The notes under the pieces: model-generated | Seen by the model: only the letters and a program-made list of their open reading frames with translations | Told to the model about the DNA's origin: nothing | Databases searched by the model: none | Position numbers and translations under genes: made by a program | Assembly (NCBI GenBank): GCA_964578975.1 | Contig: CAZOFA010000035.1 | Coordinates: 1 to 22,735, forward strand | Length of the DNA stretch: 22,735 nucleotides | Direction of reading: 5' to 3' | From: CAYRUP01 sp964578975 | Lineage (GTDB): Bacteria > Pseudomonadota > Gammaproteobacteria > DSM-16500 | Shown here: positions 7,532 through 15,426 of the stretch, in pieces | How positions within the stretch are numbered: the first letter of the stretch is position 1 | How the letters are laid out: every line of letters begins with the position of its first letter

Positions 7532-7903
7532 ATGTCCTATCAAAGCTTAGATCTTTATAAAACTGCGGTTAAAAATGTTTTAACGGATTATTGCAAGACA
7601 AAAAGATTCGGGCGGAAAGCAACGCATTTTGATAAAGCAAATAACTTTCTTATCACGCTCACTACCATTCAAAATCAAAAAGAATTAACGGAGCAATTAA
7701 CCGATTTTTATTTTGGTCTCAAAACTCTTTATAGCAGTGAATTACATGATCGGCTGATTATGGTGTTAGGCGAAGCATTAAATATTTCTGAAGCCAGCTT
7801 AAATGCCTATTGTCGATTTCGTCGATATTATGTTGGCACATGGAGCGCTGCGCATTTAAGAGGCCCGATTGAAGAGAAACTCGCTCACTGCCAGATGAGT
7901 TAG
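7532..7903 (+). CDS. unknown 123-residue protein
   Basis: I do not recognise this protein. The start at 7532 (MSYQSLDLYKTAVKN) is preferred because AAGGA lies 7 bases before it. An ATG at 7508 would add eight residues but has no such site. The sequence appears all-helical, with basic patches (KTKRFGRKATHFDKANNFL) and a C-terminal YCRFRRYYVGTWSAAHLRG segment rich in Arg and Tyr. It has no signal peptide or membrane helix. It might bind nucleic acid, but there is no clear motif. It converges on cystathionine gamma-lyase, with a long palindrome between them. Confidence 0.6.
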   Translation: MSYQSLDLYKTAVKNVLTDYCKTKRFGRKATHFDKANNFLITLTTIQNQKELTEQLTDFYFGLKTLYSSELHDRLIMVLGEALNISEASLNAYCRFRRYYVGTWSAAHLRGPIEEKLAHCQMS

Positions 7904-7920
7904 GCACTACTTTGAATCTC

Positions 7921-8023
7921 GTCATTGCGACCCAGAACGAAGTGAAGGGGAAGCAATCCAGGTTTTTGACTGACACGCAACACCTGGATTGCTTCCCTTC
8001 GCTTCGTTCTGGGTCGCAATGAC
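7921..8023. repeat. 103-bp palindromic repeat element, GTCATTGC family
   Basis: The arms 7921-7963 and 7982-8023 are inverted repeats of about 42 bp, with one extra base and one G/T difference, and enclose an 18-base centre. The ends read GTCATTGCGACCCAGAACG and its complement. As RNA from either strand it would fold into a very long hairpin. It lies between convergent genes and may serve as terminator or mRNA stabiliser. It resembles non-autonomous repeats scattered in intracellular bacterial genomes. No transposase gene is present. Confidence 0.9.
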
Positions 8024-8065
8024 ACTTCGATTGATGCTCCGTGAATAATTACGAGGTGACAATCA

Positions 8066-9223
8066 TCATCCAAACGCATGCTCAAGATCACGTTTTAAAT
8101 CATCAACTCCTTCCACACCCACGGAAATTCGAATCAAGCTATCTTTAATGCCTAATTTTTCACGTTGATCTTTAGGAACACTGGCATGCGTCATAATAGC
8201 CGGATGTTCAATCAAACTTTCCACACCACCCAAACTTTCTGCTAACGCAAACAAATGACAACGCTCTAATATCGCAACGGTTTCGGCCAAATCACATTTT
8301 AATTCGACTGAAATCATCCCACCAAAAAGACGCATTTGTTGTTTTGCTAACTCATGTTGCGGATGATTTTTAAGTCCGGGATAAATCACTTTAGAAACTT
8401 TTGGATGCGCTTGTAACCATTGCGCCAGTTCAAATGCGTTGCTGCAATGTCGTTCCATACGCAACGCCAAGGTTTTTAAACCACGTAGTGCAAGAAAACT
8501 ATCAAATGGGCCCGCAATCGCGCCCACCGAATTTTGTAAAAACGCCAGTTGCTCTGCTAATTCTTTATTTTCACCCACCACGACAATGCCGCCCACCATG
8601 TCAGAATGTCCGTTGAGATATTTCGTCGCTGAATGCAATACTAAATCAAATCCCAGTTCGAGCGGACGTTGTAAAATAGGTGTGGCAAATGTATTGTCGG
8701 CCACGGAAATTATTTTGTGTTTTTTGGCAAGCGCCGCCATTTTTTTCAGATCGACCAGTTTTAACATTGGATTGGTTGGCGTTTCGACCCAGATCATGCG
8801 TGTCTCGGGACGAATTTCTTTTTCCACTTGATCAGCATCACTTAAATTCACGAATGAAACTTTTAAACCTGCCGAACGCTTGCGTACGCGATCGAGTAAT
8901 CGATACGTGCCGCCGTATAAATCATCCATCGCAATGATGTGATCATTCGGTTGTAACACTTCTAACACCGTTGCAATCGCTGCCATGCCTGAGGCAAACG
9001 CAAAACCACGTTGTCCCGATTCAATGTCCGCCACACAATTTTCATACGCATCACGCGTCGGATTGCGCGTGCGCGAATATTCATACCCTTTGTGTTTTCC
9101 CGGACTGGTTTGCACATAGGTTGAGGTCGCATAAATCGGGGTCATCACCGCACCGGTTGCAGGATCAGGCGTTTGACCCGCATGAATCACGCGCGTTTTA
9201 ATATCGAATGAATTTTTTTTCAT
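8066..9223 (-). CDS. cystathionine gamma-lyase / gamma-synthase-family PLP enzyme
   Basis: The 385-residue protein belongs to the Cys/Met-metabolism PLP enzyme family. The PLP-binding lysine is Lys201 in HSATKYLNGHSD. Other family signatures are the YSRTRNPT phosphate-binding/substrate segment (49-56), SGMAA (78-82), DNTFATP (176-182) and SLGGVESLIEHP near the C-terminus. Downstream pairing with a cystathionine beta-synthase makes gamma-lyase (cystathionine to cysteine, 2-oxobutanoate and ammonia) more likely than gamma-synthase, although sequence alone does not separate them. Its ribosome binding site AGGA overlaps the stop codon of the upstream cbs gene, 12 bases away, so the two are co-translated. 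It is the last gene of the long minus-strand block. Confidence 0.88.
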   Translation of the reverse strand: MKKNSFDIKTRVIHAGQTPDPATGAVMTPIYATSTYVQTSPGKHKGYEYSRTRNPTRDAYENCVADIESGQRGFAFASGMAAIATVLEVLQPNDHIIAMDDLYGGTYRLLDRVRKRSAGLKVSFVNLSDADQVEKEIRPETRMIWVETPTNPMLKLVDLKKMAALAKKHKIISVADNTFATPILQRPLELGFDLVLHSATKYLNGHSDMVGGIVVVGENKELAEQLAFLQNSVGAIAGPFDSFLALRGLKTLALRMERHCSNAFELAQWLQAHPKVSKVIYPGLKNHPQHELAKQQMRLFGGMISVELKCDLAETVAILERCHLFALAESLGGVESLIEHPAIMTHASVPKDQREKLGIKDSLIRISVGVEGVDDLKRDLEHAFG

Positions 9224-9235
9224 GAGAAAATTTTC

Positions 9236-10201
9236 CTAGGCGGTTGTGGTTTCCAAAAATCCGTGCGCTTTCATCCATTTGTCATCGGCAAATCTTGTCA
9301 GATAATTGCGAATGCCATCGCCCAGCACGATCACACATTTTTCGCCTTTTTTCAGACGATTTGCGACTTGCAATGCCCCCCAAACCGTCGAACCACTGGA
9401 ACCGCCCACGAGTAAACCTTCTTCTCTAATTAAACGACGCGCCATTAAAAAAGAATCTTTGTCATTCACTTTGACATATTGATCAATCAGCGAATTGTCT
9501 AATACGTCGGGTACAAAATCATAACCAATGCCTTCCACCAAATAAGGAAAAATTTCAGTGCCGCCCCCTAAAATCGATCCATAAGGATCCACACCAATAA
9601 TTTGTATCTTGGGATTCACTTCTTTTAAACGACGCGCCACACCGGTCGCGGTGCCACCCGTACCCACGGACATCACCACCATCGCAAGATTGTCACCAGC
9701 ATCGTCTAAAATCTCTTGTGCGGTGTAATGATAATGCACGTCTGGATTGGATTGATTGCTATATTGATCGAGAATATGTGAACGCGGAATTTCTTTATTT
9801 AATCTTTTCGCCAATTCAATATGACTATCGGGATCATTCCAAGCGGCTTTGGTCGGCGTACGATAAATTTTTGCGCCTAATGCTTCAATCACCACTTGTT
9901 TTTCGTGACTCATTTTTTCTGGCATGGTGATAATGATGTTATATCCTTTCACCGCACCGGCTAACGCAAATCCAATGCCAGTGTTGCCGGAGGTAGCTTC
10001 AATTAAAGTATCACCCGGTTTGATTTCACCGCTTTTTTCTGCTTCTTCAATCATATGCCAGGCAATACGATCTTTCACCGATCCGCCTGGATTCAAAAAT
10101 TCGCATTTTGCATACAGTTCGCAAGGAAGTTCATGCCCAATACGATTTAAACGAACGAGCGGTGTTCGCCCGATGGCTTCTAAGATATTATTCAATTTCA
10201 T
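9236..10201 (-). CDS. cystathionine beta-synthase (catalytic core only)
   Basis: The 321-residue protein is a fold-type II PLP enzyme. The Schiff-base lysine is Lys43 in GGSVKDR, a serine/substrate loop SGNTG is at 71-75, and the phosphate cradle GTGGT is at 180-184. VEGIGYDFVPDVLD and the ending RNYLTRFADDKWM follow eukaryotic-type cystathionine beta-synthase closely. This argues for condensation of homocysteine and serine rather than plain O-acetylserine sulfhydrylase, but dual activity is possible. The heme-binding N-terminus and the C-terminal regulatory CBS domains of the animal enzyme are absent. It is followed at 12 bases by cystathionine gamma-lyase, completing reverse transsulfuration. 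Five bases separate it from the upstream exported protein gene. Confidence 0.88.
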   Translation of the reverse strand: MKLNNILEAIGRTPLVRLNRIGHELPCELYAKCEFLNPGGSVKDRIAWHMIEEAEKSGEIKPGDTLIEATSGNTGIGFALAGAVKGYNIIITMPEKMSHEKQVVIEALGAKIYRTPTKAAWNDPDSHIELAKRLNKEIPRSHILDQYSNQSNPDVHYHYTAQEILDDAGDNLAMVVMSVGTGGTATGVARRLKEVNPKIQIIGVDPYGSILGGGTEIFPYLVEGIGYDFVPDVLDNSLIDQYVKVNDKDSFLMARRLIREEGLLVGGSSGSTVWGALQVANRLKKGEKCVIVLGDGIRNYLTRFADDKWMKAHGFLETTTA

Positions 10202-10206
10202 ATGAT

Positions 10207-10638
10207 TTACCCACTTGTTGTTATCGGAAAATTACTGCTTTTATATTTTAAGACGCGACATTCAGAATTGCCGCGATAAGGCGTTAGACGACCCCAGACA
10301 CTCACCATCATGGATTGACCGGAAATAATGCCGTTTTCGAGACGACAAAAATTGTTAATGACGGCAAGTGGACCAAATTTCATTTTTGATACGGTGATAC
10401 GATACGAGTGACCGTAGGTAAATGCAATCCAATAATTATCATTATTTTTTATATCAAATAAATACGGTGACACCACACCCGTATTGACATCACGCACAAT
10501 TAAAAGCCAGGTTGGTTTACCTGTGATGGAACGAAAACGCGTATTAATCTGCAACGTTTGACCAAAAGGATTTTGTGCATGCAAAGAGGTCATACACAAT
10601 GCAAGCGCAAATAAACAAAAAAACTTCATCCGGGTCAT
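10207..10638 (-). CDS. small exported protein of unknown function
   Basis: The start at 10638 (MTRMKFFCLF) is chosen by AAGGAG about 10 bases upstream. A longer frame would run into the dsbB coding region. The 143-residue product has a Sec signal peptide ending near SLHAQ, leaving a mature domain of about 120 residues. That domain is predicted to be mostly beta-strand, with Trp and Tyr pairs (KPTWLLIVRDV, NYWIAFTYGHSY). The mature part contains two cysteines (FCRLENG and SECRVLK) that could form a disulfide, which is notable beside dsbB. I cannot assign a family. It lies between dsbB and cbs with gaps of 20 and 5 bases. Confidence 0.7.
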   Translation of the reverse strand: MTRMKFFCLFALALCMTSLHAQNPFGQTLQINTRFRSITGKPTWLLIVRDVNTGVVSPYLFDIKNNDNYWIAFTYGHSYRITVSKMKFGPLAVINNFCRLENGIISGQSMMVSVWGRLTPYRGNSECRVLKYKSSNFPITTSG

Positions 10639-10658
10639 GCTCAATCGCTCCTTGAAAA

Positions 10659-11156
10659 TTAACGTTGTAATGTTCGTTTGACCTGCCACAAACTACTTAA
10701 GAATAAAATCACAAACACGATCAAAGACCATTCTGCTAAACTCAAATGCAAAAAATCCCAACCTTTTTTCGAACATTCAGCCGTTCCCTGCATGATTTTA
10801 ACAATAACTTGATCAAAGGGTAATGCTTGAATGAGATAAGATAAACTTGCGCCACAATCTTCATGTCGACTGGCGGGTAAATGCTGAAGCCAAACTTGAC
10901 GACCCGACAATAAAATTCCAATTAACGAAACCAAGCTTGCGAAAATACTCATAAACAAAGACACGAATTTTTGTCGCCCGAAAACAAATCCCAAGAAAAA
11001 AAATCCGCTGAAGCTTATCAAGGCAAAGCGTTGCAAAATACACAGTGGGCAGGGCGTAAAGCCATCGAATCGTTGTATGTAAAACGTGATTCCCAGTAAT
11101 AAAACAGAAAAAATAAATCCCAAAAAATAAGTGCTACGTTCTGAAGGCATGTTCAT
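10659..11156 (-). CDS. dsbB: disulfide bond formation protein B (quinone reductase of DsbA)
   Basis: The 165-residue inner-membrane protein reoxidises periplasmic DsbA and passes electrons to quinone. It has four hydrophobic helices. The first periplasmic cysteine pair is Cys36-x-x-Cys39 (CPLC), the second pair is Cys101 and Cys128, and an Arg lies shortly after the first pair, as in DsbB. The length matches the family. Three bases separate it from ruvX upstream, and the exported protein gene starts 20 bases after its stop. dsbA is not in the window. Confidence 0.92.
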   Translation of the reverse strand: MNMPSERSTYFLGFIFSVLLLGITFYIQRFDGFTPCPLCILQRFALISFSGFFFLGFVFGRQKFVSLFMSIFASLVSLIGILLSGRQVWLQHLPASRHEDCGASLSYLIQALPFDQVIVKIMQGTAECSKKGWDFLHLSLAEWSLIVFVILFLSSLWQVKRTLQR

Positions 11157-11159
11157 AAC

Positions 11160-11591
11160 TTACTCTTTATGTGTGGTTAACCAATTTTGTAAGACCAATT
11201 GTGCAGCGACACGATCCACTTGTCCATTCTGTAATGCTTTATATCCACCTAAAGCATACAATCGTTCGCGTGCATCTTTGGTACTTAACCGCTCATCCAT
11301 TTCATAGACGGGTAAATTAAATCGTTGTGTTAATTTTTCAGCGAAGGCGCGCGCAAATTCGGTTAACGGTTGAGTCGTGCCATCCATGTTCAGTGGAATA
11401 CCCACGACGATGCCATCCGGTTGCCATTTTTTGATTAATTTGCTGATGTCATCCCAGGAGGGTTCGCCTTCTTTTGCAGCAATCGTCACGAGCGGTCGTG
11501 CAGTTTGTGTGACAGTTTGTCCCACAGCAACGCCAATGCGTTTCATACCGAAATCGAAGCCGAGGAGAACATGGTGTGTTGATTTTTTCAT
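11160..11591 (-). CDS. ruvX: YqgF/RuvX family pre-16S rRNA nuclease / putative Holliday junction resolvase
   Basis: The 143-residue protein has an RNase H-like fold. Its acidic active-site residues are Asp13 in FDFGMKRIG, Glu100 in MDERLST and Asp126 in VDRVAAQLVL. The GIPLNMDG loop is also typical. The E. coli homologue processes the 5' end of 16S rRNA. It sits 33 bases after mnmE and 3 bases before dsbB in the co-directional block, so it is probably cotranscribed with translation-related genes. Confidence 0.92.
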   Translation of the reverse strand: MKKSTHHVLLGFDFGMKRIGVAVGQTVTQTARPLVTIAAKEGEPSWDDISKLIKKWQPDGIVVGIPLNMDGTTQPLTEFARAFAEKLTQRFNLPVYEMDERLSTKDARERLYALGGYKALQNGQVDRVAAQLVLQNWLTTHKE

Positions 11592-11624
11592 TTCTTAAAT
11601 ATTTCCTTAACGTTCACATAAACG

Positions 11625-12965
11625 TCATTTCCCAATACAAAAACTCCCAAAAATTCTTCCTAATAAATCATCCGAACTAAATTCACCGGTAATTTCATTT
11701 AATGCCTGTTGTGCTTGTCTTAAATCTTCTGCGACAAGTTCGCCTGCTTTAAATTCTAATAATTGTTGTTGTCCATTCAATAAAAATTCTTTCGCGCGAA
11801 TCAATGCGTCTAAGTGGCGGCGGCGCGCGGAAAAATTTCCTTCGAGCGTGTTATTAAATCCCATAAAAGTTTTAATATGTTCTCTCAGTAAATCAATGCC
11901 TGTGCCCATTTTTGCAGAAAGTGAAATAATGGTTTGATGCTGATTTTTTTTAAGCGACGGCTCTTCATTGAGTAAATCAATTTTATTTCTGATGAGAAAA
12001 CAACCGTCGTCCCGCGGCTTGTCCGCGGGATCCAGAGATGACGATTCCAAACTTGCATCCGTCACCAACAAAATCAAATCCGCCCGCGTCATTTCATCCC
12101 GCGCCCGACGAATGCCCTCTTGCTCAATACGATCATCACTGTCGCGCAATCCAGCCGTATCAATAATATGCAAAGGTATTCCATCAATTTGAATTTGTTC
12201 ACGCAACAAATCGCGTGTCGTGCCAGGAATATCCGTCACAATCGCGGTGTCTTTGCCACTTAAGCGATTCAGCAAACTCGATTTACCACTATTCGGTTTT
12301 CCCGCAATCACAATCGTAATACCTTCACGAAACAAACTGCCTTGCACCGCTTCTGCTTGAATCGTTCCAAGATCGTGAATAGTTTGCGATAATTGCTGTG
12401 AAATTTGCCCATGATTTAAAAAATCAATTTCTTCTTCGACAAAATCAATCGCCGCTTCAATATACATGCGCAAATGAATAATTTTTTCGACGAGTGTGTG
12501 AATTTTTTTTGAAAATTCGCCTTGCAGAGAACGTAATGCATTTCGCGCTGCTTGCGTGGACGCTGCATCAATTAAATCTGCAATTGCTTCTGCTTGGGTC
12601 AAATCCATTTTATCATTTAAAAAAGCACGTTCAGAAAATTCACCCGGGCGTGCCAAGCGTGCGCCGAGCGATAAAATTCGTTGTATTAAGCAATCCACAA
12701 CATGCGGTCCACCATGACCTTGTAGTTCTAAAATATCTTCGCCGGTAAATGAATTGGGTTTAGGAAAAAATAATGCGATACCTTCATCAATCGCTTGATC
12801 CGATTGATCATAAAAACAAGAATACGTGGCAAAACGGGATTTAAGTTTTTTTTTAATTAATTTTTCGCAGATGTGATGAACGAGCGGACCCGATACGCGC
12901 ACAATCGCGACACCACCGCGCCCAGGTGGTGTTGCAGTGGCGACGATGGTGTCTAATGTGTTCAT
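11625..12965 (-). CDS. mnmE: tRNA uridine-5-carboxymethylaminomethyl modification GTPase MnmE
   Basis: The 446-residue protein works with MnmG to modify U34 of several tRNAs. It has an N-terminal formyl-THF-binding domain (TPPGRGGVAIVRVSG), a helical domain, and an inserted G domain with P-loop GKPNSGKS (222-229), DTAGL (269-273) and NKID (327-330). The C-terminal tail ends FCIGK with the conserved Cys. The start ATG at 12965 forms an ATGA overlap with the yidC stop, and MNTLDTIVATAT fits family starts. Residues around 307-321, between the VTDAS strand and NKID, are encoded by a palindromic repeat sequence (DPADKPRDDG), as described separately. The overall length is normal, and the GTPase motifs are intact. 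Confidence 0.93.
   Translation of the reverse strand: MNTLDTIVATATPPGRGGVAIVRVSGPLVHHICEKLIKKKLKSRFATYSCFYDQSDQAIDEGIALFFPKPNSFTGEDILELQGHGGPHVVDCLIQRILSLGARLARPGEFSERAFLNDKMDLTQAEAIADLIDAASTQAARNALRSLQGEFSKKIHTLVEKIIHLRMYIEAAIDFVEEEIDFLNHGQISQQLSQTIHDLGTIQAEAVQGSLFREGITIVIAGKPNSGKSSLLNRLSGKDTAIVTDIPGTTRDLLREQIQIDGIPLHIIDTAGLRDSDDRIEQEGIRRARDEMTRADLILLVTDASLESSSLDPADKPRDDGCFLIRNKIDLLNEEPSLKKNQHQTIISLSAKMGTGIDLLREHIKTFMGFNNTLEGNFSARRRHLDALIRAKEFLLNGQQQLLEFKAGELVAEDLRQAQQALNEITGEFSSDDLLGRIFGSFCIGK
12005..12043. repeat. palindromic repeat sequence inside the mnmE coding region
   Basis: CCCGCGG (12011-12017), CTTGT and CCGCGGG (12023-12029) form a perfect 7-bp hairpin. It is flanked by CGTCGT and ATGACG outer arms that pair with one mismatch. 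The arrangement resembles dispersed repeats of the GTCATCCCGCGG...GGATCC kind. It is read in frame in mnmE as roughly DPADKPRDDG. Its GC content is well above that of the surrounding gene. Confidence 0.7.
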
Positions 12966-14629
12966 GATGATTTTTTGGCGTTCGCCGTTTTTTCCATGCT
13001 GTGCATGATGTACCATTGTTGTAAAAACGAAAGTGTATTATTCACAAACCAATACAACATCAATCCCGCTGGAAATTTCGCAAATAAGAAAGTAAATACC
13101 ACTGGCATCAACATCATCAATTTTGCTTGCATCGGATCTGGCGGTGGTGGATTTAAGCGTTGTTGTAAAAACATCGATAATCCCATCATCACAGGCAAAA
13201 TATAAAAAGGATCATAGGTCGACAAATCTTGAATCCAGAACATGAAAGGTGCTTGACGCAGTTGCACACTTTCAATTAATACCCAATAGAGTGCGATGAA
13301 CACCGGGATCTGAATCAGAATCGGCAAACAACCACTCATGGGATTCACTTTTTCTTTTTTGTAAAGTTCTAACGTCGCTTGGGTAAATTTTTGTTTGTCA
13401 TCACCAAAACGTTCTTTGAGCGCATTAATTTTCGGTTGCAATTTTTTCAAGCCACTCATGGAGCGATAACTTTTTGCGGACAAATGATAGAACATTAATT
13501 TGATCAGCAAGGTCACAATCACAATCGACCAGCCCCAATTGCCCACCACGTTATAAATTTTCTGCATCATCCAGAAAATAGCGACGGAGATCATCCATAA
13601 CCAACCATAATCAATCGTCAACTGTAATCCGGGAGCAACTTTTTCTAAATCATCTGCAATCGCGGGACCGGTATACAATTTTGCTTGCGTACTCATTTGT
13701 TCACCTGGTTTGACCGAAACTTTAGGTCCAATCATACCAATGGTGTACAAGCCATCCGTTGTCACACGCGTAAAATACTGCGATGTGCTATTTCGCGGAG
13801 GTACCCAAGCACTCACAAAATAATGCTGAATCATCGCAGCCCAACCACCTGTGATGGATTGATTGAGATTATCGCTATCCATTTTTTTGAAACTAATTTT
13901 TGTGAACGGTTTATCAGGACTTGAAAGCGCTGCACCAAAATACGTCGCGAAATTCACAATACCGTGTTTACTGGTCGGCGGTGTGTTGTTGCGCATTAAT
14001 TGTAAATAAAGATTTCCATCCCACGCTTGATTTGATTGGTTATTAATTTGATAACTCACATCAATCGCATAATCATTCGGGTGAAAAATAAATGTTTTGG
14101 TAAAAATAATGCCGGCTGAATTTTTCCAATTCAGTTTGACCATTAATTCTTTTTGGCCATTTGCTAATGTGTAATCTGTCTTCTCAGTTGAATAAGTGGC
14201 TTGTCCATTGGATGTGTCTGGGCCATTTGCACCCAGCATTCCACTTTGTGCGATATAACGTGTGTTGGATGCATCGTTGAGTAATAAGAATGGCGCGGTT
14301 GAATTTAATTCTTCTGGAAATTTTAACAACTCGGTTCTCACCACATTGCCGCCAACCGGATTGATATCCACATTCATCACATCAGTGGTGATATGAATTA
14401 GTTTAGTTGCAGGCACTGCACTCGTTTCTGTGTCAGCGGACACCGCTTGCGTTGCTGATTTAACCGATGGGGAACTATCCGCTAATTGAGGCACATAATT
14501 TGGTGTCGTTGATGTTTGGGCGACGGGTGTTGGCGCAAGTTTTACATGTTCGTGATCCCACGCTTGGAATAAAATTAAAATAATCACGGCTAAAGTGACG
14601 TAGAGAGCAATTCGTAAATAATCAATCAT
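12962..14629 (-). CDS. yidC: membrane protein insertase YidC
   Basis: The 555-residue inner-membrane protein inserts and folds membrane proteins with or without SecYEG. It has one N-terminal transmembrane helix (residues ~3-22, ending FQAWDHEH) and a large periplasmic beta-domain of about 300 residues. The conserved five-helix core then carries the KLQPKINALKERFGDDK coiled region, NPMSGCLPILIQIPVFIALYW and the FPAGLMLYW/NN motifs. I place the start at 14629 because this ATG forms an ATGA overlap with the yidD stop and MIDYLRIAL resembles other YidC starts. An ATG at 14641 would add four residues. The gene overlaps mnmE at its end. Confidence 0.95.
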   Translation of the reverse strand: MIDYLRIALYVTLAVIILILFQAWDHEHVKLAPTPVAQTSTTPNYVPQLADSSPSVKSATQAVSADTETSAVPATKLIHITTDVMNVDINPVGGNVVRTELLKFPEELNSTAPFLLLNDASNTRYIAQSGMLGANGPDTSNGQATYSTEKTDYTLANGQKELMVKLNWKNSAGIIFTKTFIFHPNDYAIDVSYQINNQSNQAWDGNLYLQLMRNNTPPTSKHGIVNFATYFGAALSSPDKPFTKISFKKMDSDNLNQSITGGWAAMIQHYFVSAWVPPRNSTSQYFTRVTTDGLYTIGMIGPKVSVKPGEQMSTQAKLYTGPAIADDLEKVAPGLQLTIDYGWLWMISVAIFWMMQKIYNVVGNWGWSIVIVTLLIKLMFYHLSAKSYRSMSGLKKLQPKINALKERFGDDKQKFTQATLELYKKEKVNPMSGCLPILIQIPVFIALYWVLIESVQLRQAPFMFWIQDLSTYDPFYILPVMMGLSMFLQQRLNPPPPDPMQAKLMMLMPVVFTFLFAKFPAGLMLYWFVNNTLSFLQQWYIMHSMEKTANAKKSS

Positions 14630-14883
14630 ATTTGTTGGCATTTTGGTTTATTTTCCGGAATAGGATCATCACCACCTTGAGCCCAAGGATGGCAGCGTAA
14701 AATTCGTTTTAATGTAAAGTAACCACCGTGAAAAAATCCCCATTGTTGTATTGCTTCAATCGCATACGTTGAACAGGTTGGATGAAAACGACAACAAGGA
14801 CCGATGAGAGGACTGACAAGGTATTTATATGCTCGTATCAAGATAATGAGCAGTTTTGAGAATGCTTCAGTAATTTTTCCCAC
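14626..14883 (-). CDS. yidD: membrane protein insertion efficiency factor YidD
   Basis: This short protein has the YidD signature: LIRAYKYLVSPLIGP, then CCRFHPTCSTYAIEA, then KRILRCHPWAQGGDDP. It assists membrane insertion by YidC, its immediate neighbour. The only ATGs in frame (14961 and 14931) lie well inside rnpA and would give an unusually long N-terminus. A GTG at 14883 gives 85 residues, equal to the E. coli length, with AAGG about 11 bases upstream, so I prefer it. On this choice it overlaps the end of rnpA by 46 bases. The precise start is uncertain. Confidence 0.85.
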   Translation of the reverse strand: MGKITEAFSKLLIILIRAYKYLVSPLIGPCCRFHPTCSTYAIEAIQQWGFFHGGYFTLKRILRCHPWAQGGDDPIPENKPKCQQI

Positions 14884-15209
14884 AAGTAATCTATACCTTC
14901 TCGGATTTTTTCTTTGGTTAAAGTATCGCATTGTTGACGAGCAATAATCACGATATCCCAACCGGTTAACTTCTCCTGATGAAAGCGAAAGCTTTCTCTT
15001 ACAATACGTCTGATGCGATTTCTTGCAACAGCGTTATTCACCACACGTTTTCCCACAATAACCCCAATTCTTGCAAACGCTACCTGATTAGGTTTGTAAA
15101 GAAGAGTTAAATGTTTCTGACTTATCTTCAAAGGCTTTTCAAACACATAATTGAATTCAGCTTTTGTGATAAGTCGCTGACGATGAGAAAAGACCAACGT
15201 TTTTTTCAA
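14838..15209 (-). CDS. rnpA: ribonuclease P protein component
   Basis: The 123-residue basic protein joins the RNase P RNA to mature tRNA 5' ends. The signature RNR motif lies in VARNRIRRIVRESFR, and the N-terminal LITKAEFNYVF segment is typical. The start codon is TTG at 15209. No ATG is available nearby and the ribosome binding site is weak, so translation probably depends on coupling to rpmH, whose stop is 8 bases upstream. The RNase P RNA gene itself is not in the window. Confidence 0.93.
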   Translation of the reverse strand: MKKTLVFSHRQRLITKAEFNYVFEKPLKISQKHLTLLYKPNQVAFARIGVIVGKRVVNNAVARNRIRRIVRESFRFHQEKLTGWDIVIIARQQCDTLTKEKIREGIDYLWEKLLKHSQNCSLS

Positions 15210-15217
15210 ATTAATGT

Positions 15218-15352
15218 CTATGGAATCAATCGCTTACGACCTTTCGCGCGACGTCGACTTAATACTTTACGTCCATCCATTGTCGCCATTCTGGCACGAA
15301 AACCATGTTTTCTCTTGCGTGGTATCACGCTGGGTTGGAATGTTCTTTTCAT
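15218..15352 (-). CDS. rpmH: 50S ribosomal protein L34
   Basis: The 44-residue, highly basic protein begins MKRTFQPSVIPRKRKHGF and continues RARMATMDGRKVLSRRR, an almost textbook L34 sequence. It is the first gene of the minus-strand block. The start ATG is preceded by GGAAAATAAGCT and by a strong sigma-70-type promoter. It is followed after 8 bases by rnpA, the universal bacterial order. Confidence 0.97.
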   Translation of the reverse strand: MKRTFQPSVIPRKRKHGFRARMATMDGRKVLSRRRAKGRKRLIP

Positions 15353-15393
15353 AGCTTATTTTCCATCAATAACAATTTAAAATCAGGGGGCTA

Positions 15394-15422
15394 ATGATAG
15401 GTTTCATTTTGATTTTTGTCAA
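15394..15422 (-). promoter_or_regulatory. sigma-70-type promoter of the rpmH-rnpA operon
   Basis: On the minus strand TTGACA (15417-15422) is followed after exactly 17 bases by TATCAT (15394-15399), one mismatch from TATAAT. A GC-rich stretch follows, and the rpmH ATG is about 42 bases downstream. This is the best promoter in the window and fits a highly expressed ribosomal gene. Confidence 0.8.
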
Positions 15423-15426
15423 ACTT

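Noticed and set aside
7921..8023. The long palindrome considered as an insertion sequence
   Set aside because: It is about 100 bp, has no transposase frame and is almost entirely palindromic, so it is a non-autonomous repeat at most.
11968..12192. A plus-strand frame through the mnmE repeat
   Set aside because: It is antisense to mnmE and exists because of the repeat composition; no start signal is visible.
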